A stretch of DNA of 10,661 bases from Anaerolineales bacterium UBA5797 (GTDB lineage Bacteria; Chloroflexota; Anaerolineae; Anaerolineales; Villigracilaceae), in assembly GCA_002418205.1 (NCBI GenBank), contig DIDP01000032.1, positions 1-10,661 of the forward strand. Reading direction: 5' to 3'. The notes under the pieces are model-generated. The model did not search any database and was not told the DNA's origin. It saw nothing but the letters and a program-made list of their open reading frames with translations. The position numbers and the translations under genes are program-made. This document shows, one piece after another, positions 1 through 6,534 of the stretch; position 1 is the stretch's first letter, and each line of letters opens with the position of its first letter.

Positions 1-29
1 GAGCTAGCATAAGACCCTACTAATGGATT

Positions 30-953
30 TTACCGACCTTCCCCAGTCACCACCCGCCAGATCGCCGGGGCGACGTGGGTCAAATCCGTCATGCCGCGCG
101 TGAATTCCTCGCGGGCGGCTTTGTCGCCGATCACCAACGCCGGGACATGCGCGTCCGTGTGCCTGCGCGTGGACATGTCCTCCATGTTCCCGTGATCGGA
201 GGTAATGAGCACGAGCAATTCGTCATCCATCTCATCCCATAACCCGCTCAATACGCCATCGAAAGCCTCCATCAACCCCACCGCCGTGTCCATTTGCTGC
301 TTGTGACCGGCGTAGTCGCTCGCCCAGTATTCGAACAAAGAGAAGTCATATTCCCTCGCAAGCGAAGCAAGTTTCCGCCCCGCGTGATGCGGGTCCATGA
401 CGGGCGTTTCGGGAATGCCGAGCATGTCCCGCCAGCCCTCGCCGGTGAAGTCCGCTGACAAGGCGCGTCCCGCAAAAAGGTCATCCTGTTTGAACAACCC
501 GATGCCCGCGTTCGTCACTGCCAGCGGAATGGACGAATACAAACGCTTGCCCGAATCGATGCCGTGAAAATAGCGCGGCGGATAAGCGTTGAGCAGCACG
601 GCTCTTCGTCCATGTTCGATGCAACGCGAGAACAACGTCTCGCCGTTCAAATACGCGGCGACCTCGGGGTTCGGTTTGGGTCCGTAGTGATAACCGATCT
701 CCGCCGGGATGTTCCTCCCCGTCAACAACATCGCCTGTCCCGTGGCAGATTGCGGCAGACCATCCACACCCGCCGCCGGATCAATGGACAGCAGCGTCGC
801 GCGTTCGCCGATGAACTGAGCCGAGTCTTTCAACAACGATCGTCCATCCAGCAGCGCGTTCAGGTTGGGCATCTTTGCGCGCGCCAACGGATTGGTCGCC
901 GGATCATTTTCACCCAGGCCGATTCCGTCCAGAAAGATGAAAAGCACTCGCAT
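30..953 (-). CDS. Alkaline-phosphatase-superfamily metalloenzyme, phosphoglycerate-mutase-like
   Basis: The protein has 307 residues and carries the metal-site motifs of the superfamily that includes cofactor-independent phosphoglycerate mutase (iPGM) and phosphopentomutase. Visible motifs are FLDGIG (Asp9), QSATGQ (Ser69, where iPGM has its catalytic serine), DYAGH (Asp213 and His217), SDHGN (Asp253 and His254) and RHTDAH (His265). Their order and spacing match the two-metal site of iPGM. At 307 residues it is much shorter than true iPGM (about 500), because it lacks most of the large inserted transferase domain. It is therefore probably a phosphatase or mutase of unknown substrate and not the glycolytic enzyme. 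No signal peptide is seen, so it should be cytoplasmic. The ATG at 953 lies only 8 bases after a TATAAT box, which suggests a nearly leaderless mRNA. It is transcribed divergently from the next gene. The superfamily call is firm; the substrate is unknown. Confidence 0.85.
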   Translation of the reverse strand: MRVLFIFLDGIGLGENDPATNPLARAKMPNLNALLDGRSLLKDSAQFIGERATLLSIDPAAGVDGLPQSATGQAMLLTGRNIPAEIGYHYGPKPNPEVAAYLNGETLFSRCIEHGRRAVLLNAYPPRYFHGIDSGKRLYSSIPLAVTNAGIGLFKQDDLFAGRALSADFTGEGWRDMLGIPETPVMDPHHAGRKLASLAREYDFSLFEYWASDYAGHKQQMDTAVGLMEAFDGVLSGLWDEMDDELLVLITSDHGNMEDMSTRRHTDAHVPALVIGDKAAREEFTRGMTDLTHVAPAIWRVVTGEGR

Positions 954-961
954 GGCAAAGG

Positions 962-967
962 ATTATA
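962..967 (-). promoter_or_regulatory. Predicted -10 box (TATAAT) of the phosphoglycerate-mutase-like gene
   Basis: A perfect TATAAT on the minus strand ends 8 bases before the ATG at 953. Transcription would start about at the start codon, leaving no room for a Shine-Dalgarno sequence, and none is seen. No convincing -35 element lies 16-18 bases upstream. The call rests on the perfect hexamer and its position in an 80-bp divergent spacer. Confidence 0.55.
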
Positions 968-1000
968 ACGCTTGTTGTGTATGCCCATCGGGTGGAACGC

Positions 1001-1027
1001 TTGATATGTAAGCCCGACAGGTATAAT
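1001..1027 (+). promoter_or_regulatory. Predicted promoter of the AlkZ-related gene (TTGATA / TATAAT)
   Basis: TTGATA (1001-1006) and a perfect TATAAT (1022-1027) are separated by 15 bases, which is shorter than the usual 17. The -10 box ends 6 bases before the ATG at 1034, so the transcript is predicted to be leaderless. This placement favours 1034 over the upstream in-frame ATG at 977, which would lie before the promoter. The -10 context ACAGGTATAAT recurs upstream of the peptidase gene that starts at 10188. Confidence 0.6.
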
Positions 1028-1033
1028 CGACTC

Positions 1034-1894
1034 ATGACCAGTCTCCACCTGAAAAAACTACAAACGCATCGCACACGGACCTTCAACCTGCCTCCGTCAA
1101 AAAGGCTTTCATCGCAAACCCAGGCTTTGAAATTCGTGGACCGGCGCGGCTTCGTCTATTTCTGGCCCATCCAGGGCATCAACCTCCCCAGCCTGTGGAC
1201 AGCCGTCGCGGGCGACAGACCGGTTGCCGATAAACACGACGACCCCGGTCATATCACGTGGCGTTGGAAGGACGACGCCCTAGACAAAAAGATATGGTAT
1301 TACGCCAAGGTGCTGCGCCGCAAAGCGACCATGATCTCGCTGGAGGTCGCTCCGTATTTCTATGCCCTTTCAGAAAATTATGGCTCGCCTGAAGAGGATT
1401 ACCTGCTCACCTACGAAGAGGGACGCATGACCCAGGCCGCGAAACAGGTCTATGAAGCGATCCTCAAGGAAGGCGCGCTGAACACCCTCGACCTGCGCCG
1501 CGCCGCGAACCTCGCGAATGCAAAGGATTCGGAGTTCAACAAGGCGCTGGAATATTTGCAGTCCGATTTCAAGATATTGCCTGTCGGCGTGTCGGAGGCG
1601 GGTGCGTGGAAATATTCCTTCATCTACCAGATCGTGCCGCGCCACTTCCCCGAATTGCCTGAAAAAGCGCGCAAGATCGGTGAAGGCGAAGCGCGCACAA
1701 AACTTGTGGAGTTGTATTTCCAGTCTGTGGGTGCGGCGCAGGAACGCGACGTGAGCAAACTCTTCGGCTGGAAAAAGGAACTGATCGCGCGGACCATTGC
1801 CGGTCTGATCGCGAAGCGCAAACTGGTCGAAGCATCGCATCCCAAACAAAAAGGGATCTGGCTTGCCCTGCCCGATCTATGCACTCCCTCCTGA
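1034..1894 (+). CDS. AlkZ-related winged-helix protein
   Basis: The protein has 286 residues when started at ATG 1034. From memory of the family it resembles the AlkZ/YcaQ-related proteins (HTH_42-type winged-helix DNA glycosylases); I could not run a search. It begins with a conserved block containing FVDRRGFVYFWPIQGINLPS (residues 34-53). Two winged-helix-like segments follow, at about residues 132-185 and 218-270. True AlkZ repairs DNA interstrand cross-links with a QxD or QxQ catalytic motif, which I do not clearly see here. DNA binding is therefore more secure than glycosylase activity. An in-frame ATG at 977 would add 19 residues but lies upstream of the predicted promoter, so it was rejected. 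The gene is monocistronic; the next gene has its own promoter. It has no signal peptide and is expected in the cytoplasm. Confidence 0.65.
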   Translation: MTSLHLKKLQTHRTRTFNLPPSKRLSSQTQALKFVDRRGFVYFWPIQGINLPSLWTAVAGDRPVADKHDDPGHITWRWKDDALDKKIWYYAKVLRRKATMISLEVAPYFYALSENYGSPEEDYLLTYEEGRMTQAAKQVYEAILKEGALNTLDLRRAANLANAKDSEFNKALEYLQSDFKILPVGVSEAGAWKYSFIYQIVPRHFPELPEKARKIGEGEARTKLVELYFQSVGAAQERDVSKLFGWKKELIARTIAGLIAKRKLVEASHPKQKGIWLALPDLCTPS

Positions 1895-1916
1895 ATTTAA
1901 TGTGACAGTCAACCAC

Positions 1917-1945
1917 TTGTAATTAATCTTAAATTCGTCCATAAT
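1917..1945 (+). promoter_or_regulatory. Predicted promoter of the multihaem cytochrome gene
   Basis: TTGTAA (1917-1922) and CATAAT (1940-1945) are separated by exactly 17 bases in an AT-rich stretch just after the preceding stop codon. Transcription would begin near 1952 and give a leader of about 28 bases that includes the GGAGG ribosome binding site. This is the best-spaced sigma70-like promoter in the window. Confidence 0.6.
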
Positions 1946-1967
1946 AGTCGTATTACACTCAACTAGC

Positions 1968-1972
1968 GGAGG
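1968..1972 (+). promoter_or_regulatory. Ribosome binding site (GGAGG) setting a GTG start
   Basis: GGAGG lies 7 bases before the GTG at 1980. It fixes that GTG as the start, although the first 8 residues precede the positively charged part of the signal sequence. Confidence 0.7.
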
Positions 1973-1979
1973 CCATCTG

Positions 1980-3839
1980 GTGAGTTTTGAAGGGGAGCAT
2001 TCAGTACGACTTTGGCGGGTTATTTATCTGAATATCCTGCTTGTAATTAGTGTTGCCCTGTCTTCATGCTTTTCTTCAGCCTCCGCCCAGTCCCCCGAAC
2101 CGACGAGTACGCCACTACCTCCTGATGGTCCGATTCCAATCATTCTCCTGGACAAAGACGGAAAACAATTCGATAAAGATTCAAAGGTTCTCGTCCGGGT
2201 AAGCAACTCAACAGACGTGGATGATTATGACAATGGCGGGTTGGGGATCTTTCCATGCGATCAGAACACCCAGGTCATCCTGGCATGGGCTGAAGACTAT
2301 GAGGTTGCAGTTCAAGTCTGCAATGGGGGGAACTCCTATACCATACCACTTACGCCATTAAGCGCAGATAATAATTTCAGCTATGTCTGGTCATCAGCCA
2401 ACAGCTCCTGCCGGATCTGCCATTCGCAGGAAAACAACAGTTTGTACAATGAATTTAATCAGTGGTCGAAATCAGGTCACGCGAACTTGGAGAATAAATT
2501 CTTTGAAACGATGTATCTGGGGACAAGTGCATCCGGAGTAAAAAGCCCCATTACACCAAGGACAATAATAAACAACGAATTTATAAGAAATCGTCCAATA
2601 GGGACTGGATACAAATTGGATTTCCCCCAGGAGCCCGGCAATTGTGCATATTGTCATGTCCCTGCCGCGGTTGTTTCAACGCAGACCAACCCGGATCTGA
2701 CCAACTATTTCCTCAACGATGGAAGCGCGATCGGCGAAAGGATCACATGTGAGGTCTGCCATAAAGTTCTGAACATCGTGCTGGACGAAAACGGGTACCC
2801 GCTTACTGATCATCCGGGCATACTCTCTTTCACATATTTACATTCCAATAACAACCAATATTACATTGGACCGTTTGCCAATATCAACATCCAAAACAAG
2901 AGTTTGGTCCACAAACTAACCTGTTCACAGGTTTTCAACCGGAGCGAATTTTGCGCCGCCTGCCATTATGGCAAGTTCGGGGATATGATGATCTACAACT
3001 CGTATGGGGAATGGAGAAACAGTAAATATGGTGACAATCCTAATGAGTCAGATTACAAAACCTGCCAGGATTGCCACATGACCGCAAACAAAGACCCCAA
3101 CGCGAAGTCGATTCCTTTCCCAAAACGTGATGGTTGCACAGAAAACGGGGTTGAGCCTGTGGACTATAACCACAACTTGCTGGACTATGGGTTTGACGAT
3201 AAACTGAACAGAGATGTCTCACGCATGATCCGGGGAGCCGCCGAGTTCGACAAACTGGATTTCTCCTATGAGCCGGAAAAGATGAATTCCCTGGGAGTGA
3301 CGGTACGAGTAGTGAACACAAAAGCAGGGCATAAGTTCCCAACCGATTCACCGTTACGGCATTTGATCCTGGTCGTGGAAGCAAAGGATCGACTTGGAAC
3401 GCCGCTGATGCTCACAGATGGAGAACGGATTCCGAACTGGGGCGGCGTCGGGAATCCGCCTTACGGGATGTTAAGCTACGGCGGCAAAGCCGGAAAGATA
3501 TTCGCCAACCTGTTGGTGGAAAGTGATACGAATATCTCACCCACCGCCGCATACTGGAATCCAACCAAACTAGCATGGATAAACACGGAGAAGAAGACAA
3601 ACTCAGATACGCGGCTTGCTCCTGGCAAGAAGGACACAAGCAAGTATTACTTTGCGGTTCCGGCACACGGTGAAGTGACCATAAGCATCAAATTGATCTA
3701 TCGTTATGCCTTTTTCGACCTCGCCATGCAAAAGGGTTGGGCGTATTCATCTCGGCAGGATATCGTTGTAACTGCCGCCGAATGCACGGGCATACCAACC
3801 GAGCCGGAAAAAATAAAATGCGTCATCACGGATCCATGA
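1980..3839 (+). CDS. Exported pentahaem c-type cytochrome, cytochrome c554-like
   Basis: The protein has 619 residues. An N-terminal signal sequence has a hydrophobic core at about residues 14-29, followed by LSSC (Cys30, a possible lipobox) and ASAQS (a possible signal peptidase I site). It could be a lipoprotein or a fully secreted protein. Five CxxCH haem-attachment motifs are present: CRICH (144-148), CAYCH (222-226), CEVCH (257-261), CAACH (325-329) and CQDCH (362-366). The segments QWSKSGHA (161-168) and EWRNS before the last haem resemble the W-x-x-S-x-H pattern of the cytochrome c554 and hydroxylamine-oxidoreductase-like families. The C-terminal third has no haem motif. It contains GHKFPT (His451 region) and looks beta-rich, as in other multihaem cytochromes of this type. 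The role is extracytoplasmic electron transfer or a multihaem reductase; the substrate cannot be told. No partner quinol oxidase or iron-sulfur subunit is adjacent. Base composition looks lower in G+C than in the genes to the right. Confidence 0.85.
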   Translation: MSFEGEHSVRLWRVIYLNILLVISVALSSCFSSASAQSPEPTSTPLPPDGPIPIILLDKDGKQFDKDSKVLVRVSNSTDVDDYDNGGLGIFPCDQNTQVILAWAEDYEVAVQVCNGGNSYTIPLTPLSADNNFSYVWSSANSSCRICHSQENNSLYNEFNQWSKSGHANLENKFFETMYLGTSASGVKSPITPRTIINNEFIRNRPIGTGYKLDFPQEPGNCAYCHVPAAVVSTQTNPDLTNYFLNDGSAIGERITCEVCHKVLNIVLDENGYPLTDHPGILSFTYLHSNNNQYYIGPFANINIQNKSLVHKLTCSQVFNRSEFCAACHYGKFGDMMIYNSYGEWRNSKYGDNPNESDYKTCQDCHMTANKDPNAKSIPFPKRDGCTENGVEPVDYNHNLLDYGFDDKLNRDVSRMIRGAAEFDKLDFSYEPEKMNSLGVTVRVVNTKAGHKFPTDSPLRHLILVVEAKDRLGTPLMLTDGERIPNWGGVGNPPYGMLSYGGKAGKIFANLLVESDTNISPTAAYWNPTKLAWINTEKKTNSDTRLAPGKKDTSKYYFAVPAHGEVTISIKLIYRYAFFDLAMQKGWAYSSRQDIVVTAAECTGIPTEPEKIKCVITDP

Positions 3840-3868
3840 CACCCTGAAACCTCGGCGCCCATTTCCCG

Positions 3869-3874
3869 TATAAT
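3869..3874 (+). promoter_or_regulatory. Predicted -10 box (TATAAT) of the membrane-protein operon
   Basis: A perfect TATAAT lies 42 bases before the ATG at 3917, in the 77-base gap after the cytochrome gene. It predicts a leader of about 35 bases that contains the AAGGAG site at 3902-3907. A weak -35 candidate (TGAAAC, 3845-3850) sits 18 bases upstream. Confidence 0.45.
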
Positions 3875-3916
3875 GATATTGAACTGTTTACGCGTCTCAA
3901 AAAGGAGAATCCCCTC

Positions 3917-4447
3917 ATGAAACAAAATCGTTCCAATCTTGCCCTTGGCATCCTCCTGCTCCTGGTGGGCGGATGGCTGCTCGTCACCCGGCAGGTTCCA
4001 TCCATTCAGGAGTGGCTGGATGACAATTTCACCTGGCCCATGTACACCATCGGCGCAGGGCTGATCGTACTGCTCATCGGTCTGATCACCGGCGCGCCGG
4101 GCATGGCGGTCCCAGCCTCGATCATTGCAGGCATCGGCGGGATCCTGTACTATCAAAACGCGACCGGCGACTACGCCTCCTGGTCCTACATGTGGGCGCT
4201 CATCCCCGGCTTTGTCGGCATCGGCTCGATCCTTGCCGGTCTGCTCGGCGATAACACGCGCAGGAGCCTCTCGCATGGTCTGCGCCTGATCGTGACCAGC
4301 GCCGTGCTGTTCCTGATCTTTGCCACGTTCTTCGGCGGTCTCAGCATCTTGGGAGATTACGGTTTGCCGGTCATCCTGATCCTGCTCGGGCTGTACGTGC
4401 TGGCGCGCGGCTTTATGAAGAAGGGAGCAAGCGATGAGGCGCGATAA
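3917..4447 (+). CDS. Polytopic membrane protein, first gene of a three-gene operon
   Basis: The protein has 176 residues and about six hydrophobic segments (approximately 8-24, 41-58, 63-79, 94-111, 119-138 and 148-165), ending in a short charged tail. The first and last segments resemble the LiaI/LiaF-like transmembrane region (DUF5668 type), with glycine- and leucine-rich helices and a W-P pair before the next helix. A WALIPG segment at about residues 93-98 recurs three times, in variant form, in the third gene of the operon, which suggests common descent. AAGGAG (3902-3907) precedes the ATG by 9 bases. The reading frame overlaps the next gene by 14 bases, so the two are probably translationally coupled. 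The molecular function is unknown. Confidence 0.75.
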   Translation: MKQNRSNLALGILLLLVGGWLLVTRQVPSIQEWLDDNFTWPMYTIGAGLIVLLIGLITGAPGMAVPASIIAGIGGILYYQNATGDYASWSYMWALIPGFVGIGSILAGLLGDNTRRSLSHGLRLIVTSAVLFLIFATFFGGLSILGDYGLPVILILLGLYVLARGFMKKGASDEAR

Positions 4448-5216
4448 CATCTTTTGGGGCGGCGTGCTTATCCTGTTGGGCGCGCTCTTCCTGTTGCAAA
4501 CCCAAAACATCATCCCCAGCATCGTTCCGTATCTCTGGCCCCTGGCGTTGATCCTCGTCGGCGGCTGGATCATCCTCGGTGTATTCTGGCGTCCGTCTTC
4601 AGCTCAAGGCGAACAATTCAGCATCGCATTGCGGGAGGCAAAAAGCGCAAGGTTCAAATTCGCGCACGGCGCGGGACAGATCGAGATCAAGGGCGGCGCA
4701 CCCATCGGTCAGGCGCTGGTTGGTTCGTCCGCGGTTGGGATGAACGAACAAACCCATTTGAACGGAGACAGGCTCGACGTCAGGATCGAAGCGGGCGCGT
4801 CCTTCATCCCGTTCGTGGGTCCATCCGAGGGCGTCTGGAGATTCCAGCTCACGCAGGAGGTGCCGGTGACGTTGCGAGTGGAAACCGGCGCGAGCCAGCT
4901 CGACATGGATCTGATGGATGTGCAGGCGACGCATATCGAATTGGAGACCGGCGCCAGCAACACGAACGTGGTCATGCCTACACGCGGCGCATCGCTTTTG
5001 GACCTTGAGGCTGGCGCGGCATCCGTGAACATCCGCATCCCCGAAGGGACCGCGGCGCGCATCCGCGTGAAGGAAGGCCTGACCTCGTTGAACGTGGATA
5101 CGAACCGTTTCCCGCAACTCGATTCGCGTTTGTACCAGTCAGCCAATTTCGACCAGTCTGCAAACCGCGCCGATATCAACATCGAAGCGGGGCTGGGTTC
5201 GATCACTGTGAAGTAA
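4434..5216 (+). CDS. LiaF-like membrane protein with C-terminal toastrack-type beta domain
   Basis: The protein has 260 residues. Two N-terminal transmembrane helices (about 7-23 and 33-51) resemble the LiaI/LiaF-like region. A C-terminal domain (about 65-260) looks like the repetitive beta fold called toastrack, known from LiaF and DUF4097-type proteins. It shows a recurring IE-A/T-GAS unit: RIEAGAS (118-124), RVETGAS (148-154), ELETGAS (169-175), DLEAGAA (190-196) and a degenerate copy near 248-255. In Firmicutes, LiaF restrains an envelope-stress two-component system. No LiaR or LiaS partner is in the window, so only the architecture is transferable. The start ATG lies inside the end of the previous gene, with a GGGAG sequence just upstream. 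It is followed 10 bases later by the third operon gene. The family-level call is reasonably sure; the function is inferred. Confidence 0.7.
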   Translation: MRRDNIFWGGVLILLGALFLLQTQNIIPSIVPYLWPLALILVGGWIILGVFWRPSSAQGEQFSIALREAKSARFKFAHGAGQIEIKGGAPIGQALVGSSAVGMNEQTHLNGDRLDVRIEAGASFIPFVGPSEGVWRFQLTQEVPVTLRVETGASQLDMDLMDVQATHIELETGASNTNVVMPTRGASLLDLEAGAASVNIRIPEGTAARIRVKEGLTSLNVDTNRFPQLDSRLYQSANFDQSANRADINIEAGLGSITVK

Positions 5217-5220
5217 GGAG
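5215..5220 (+). promoter_or_regulatory. Ribosome binding site (AAGGAG) overlapping the upstream stop codon
   Basis: AAGGAG shares bases with the TAA stop (5214-5216) of the upstream gene and lies 6 bases before the ATG at 5227. It picks that ATG over the out-of-frame ATG at 5222 and ties the two genes into one transcript. Confidence 0.7.
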
Positions 5221-5226
5221 TATGAT

Positions 5227-5859
5227 ATGCGACGAATAGAACCTCGATTGGCGATCGGCGGGCTGCTGGTGCTCGGCGGTCTGCTGGCATTGCTCGATAC
5301 GATGGGCATCATCTCGAACGCAGGCGGGATCTTCTGGGGAATGATCTGGGCGGCAATCGGGCTCTTCTTCCTCTACCTGCTTTTGAACGGACGCGGCAAC
5401 TGGTGGGCGGCGTTCCCGGCATTTACTTTGCTCGGCATGGCGGCTGCCTCGTTCCTGCCCAATGCGCTGGATGGTCTGGGCGGACTGGCATTTCTGGGCG
5501 GCATCAGCCTCGCGTTCTGGTGGGTGTATCTCACAGACACGCGCGGACGCTGGTGGGCGATCATCCCGGCGGGTGTGCTGCTCACGCTCGGCGCGGTCTC
5601 GGCAGTGGACGAATTCACCCGTTTCGATAGCGGCGGTCTGTTCCTGCTTGGGCTGGGCTTGACCTTCGTCCTCGTTGCCGTCCTCCCCACCGGCGGCTCG
5701 CGGACGTGGGCACTCATCCCCGGCGCGGTCTTGCTCGTCCTCGGCGCGCTGACCTCGTCACCGCTGCAGGGCTTATCGCAATATGTCTGGCCCGTCGTCC
5801 TCATACTGCTGGGCATTTATTTCGTCTGGCGGTTCTTCCGGGTACAGCCCAACGAATAA
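5227..5859 (+). CDS. Polytopic membrane protein with internal WALIPG-type repeats
   Basis: The protein has 210 residues and is almost wholly hydrophobic, with about eight predicted membrane segments (approximately 7-26, 34-53, 58-77, 83-102, 109-125, 135-153, 159-176 and 185-203). A unit with the pattern R-x-x-W-A-x-x-P-x-x-x-L-L-x-L-G-A recurs at about residues 56-72, 107-123 and 159-174, each starting after a short polar loop. This suggests that the protein arose by duplication of a two-helix unit. The last helix, with WPVVLILLGIYFVWR, resembles the ends of the LiaI/LiaF-like region and of the first operon gene. No catalytic motif is visible. It is the last gene of the operon and is followed by a strong terminator. 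The function is unknown. Confidence 0.7.
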   Translation: MRRIEPRLAIGGLLVLGGLLALLDTMGIISNAGGIFWGMIWAAIGLFFLYLLLNGRGNWWAAFPAFTLLGMAAASFLPNALDGLGGLAFLGGISLAFWWVYLTDTRGRWWAIIPAGVLLTLGAVSAVDEFTRFDSGGLFLLGLGLTFVLVAVLPTGGSRTWALIPGAVLLVLGALTSSPLQGLSQYVWPVVLILLGIYFVWRFFRVQPNE

Positions 5860-5877
5860 ACCTTGCCCGACTTAAGC

Positions 5878-5907
5878 AAAAATGGGATGGATGACCATCC
5901 CATTTTT
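5878..5907. terminator. Perfect 13-bp stem-loop, bidirectional intrinsic terminator
   Basis: The left arm AAAAATGGGATGG (5878-5890), the loop ATGA (5891-5894) and the right arm CCATCCCATTTTT (5895-5907) pair without a mismatch. The arm ends give a T-tract on either strand. The hairpin lies between two converging genes, 18 bases after the stop of the membrane operon and 32 bases beyond the stop of the minus-strand gene at 5940, so it can end both transcripts. Confidence 0.9.
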
Positions 5908-5939
5908 GTTTACCTGCCCTCTCCGGTATTTCAATTAAA

Positions 5940-6389
5940 TCATTTGCCGTTCATCCCGTTTTTGATGATCGCTTTGATCTGCTCGTGCGCGTCCTTCCAG
6001 CGCGAGGAGACCGCATTCGCAAGATGGTCCAAAATATTCCTTCCGGCCTCAGGGTGGTCCGTGCATAACTTTCGCAATTCACTCCCGCGGATGCGCACGG
6101 CCTCCAGGTCCTCGATGGTGACGGCAGAGGACGTATATTCCTTGCTCCCCAACACCGCCGACCAGCCGAACAAACTGCCCTCCTCGATATGCGTCACAGT
6201 GATCGAGTGCCCGTCATACGGCTTGTACGAGATCGCAACCTTGCCCTTCTCGATGAAATACAGATATTCCGCCGGCGCGCCCTGTTCGAGCACCATGTCA
6301 CCGGCGTGCGAAGTGAACTCCTCGAACAATGGTTCGAGCAGTTTGAGGTCTTCATCATTCAAGCCGTAAAAAGTATGGACGCGCACCAT
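5940..6389 (-). CDS. Stand-alone cyclic-nucleotide-binding-domain protein (Crp-like sensor fold, no HTH)
   Basis: The protein has 149 residues, nearly all of them one cNMP-binding beta-roll (about residues 15-105) plus a C-terminal helix (about 106-142). Typical features are LEQGAPAEYLYFIEKGKVAI (34-53) and the phosphate-binding-cassette region starting at Phe74-Gly75. Crp-type DNA-binding proteins carry about 70 more residues with a helix-turn-helix, which is absent here. In the cassette, the Glu after FG is replaced by Trp76, and the position of the cAMP-binding Arg holds Ser (KEYTSSA, 83-89). Binding of cAMP or cGMP is therefore doubtful; it may bind another ligand or act structurally. The ATG at 6389 has no clear Shine-Dalgarno sequence. 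It is divergent from the thioredoxin gene across a 145-base gap, and converges on the membrane operon at a shared terminator. Confidence 0.8.
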   Translation of the reverse strand: MVRVHTFYGLNDEDLKLLEPLFEEFTSHAGDMVLEQGAPAEYLYFIEKGKVAISYKPYDGHSITVTHIEEGSLFGWSAVLGSKEYTSSAVTIEDLEAVRIRGSELRKLCTDHPEAGRNILDHLANAVSSRWKDAHEQIKAIIKNGMNGK

Positions 6390-6497
6390 GCGATATCTGT
6401 TTGCATGGTACCCCCCACCACAGGCACCATTCCAGTGGCAAATATCATATTTTGCCGGACATTCATCCCGAATTCAAAATGATCCAACATTGCGGGG

Positions 6498-6503
6498 TAT
6501 ACT
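6498..6503 (+). promoter_or_regulatory. Possible -10 box (TATACT) of the thioredoxin-like gene
   Basis: TATACT preceded by GGGG lies 31 bases before the ATG at 6535. No good -35 is seen at the usual distance. The rest of the 145-base divergent spacer (6390-6534) holds no other clear signal. Confidence 0.35.
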
Positions 6504-6534
6504 TTCGCCGGTAAACACATCAATATTACAAACC

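Noticed and set aside
977..1033. Upstream in-frame ATG extending the AlkZ-related protein by 19 residues
   Set aside because: It lies before the predicted TATAAT at 1022-1027, within the divergent promoter region, and the added residues have no family-like character.
3704..4573. Long minus-strand open frame (289 residues) opposite the cytochrome end and membrane operon
   Set aside because: It is antisense to well-supported genes, is polar and low in pattern, and spans two transcription units and their promoter.
5863..6369. Plus-strand open frame opposite the cNMP-fold gene
   Set aside because: It begins at the terminator hairpin and mirrors a clearly coding minus-strand gene.
6388..6534. 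Upstream extension of the thioredoxin-like gene to an ATG at 6388
   Set aside because: It would add 49 residues before a normal signal anchor and begin against the divergent start codon; the ATG at 6535 gives a typical TlpA/ResA layout.
6390..6534. Regulatory site for a Crp-like protein in the divergent spacer
   Set aside because: No TGTGA-like inverted repeat is present, and the neighbouring protein lacks a DNA-binding domain.
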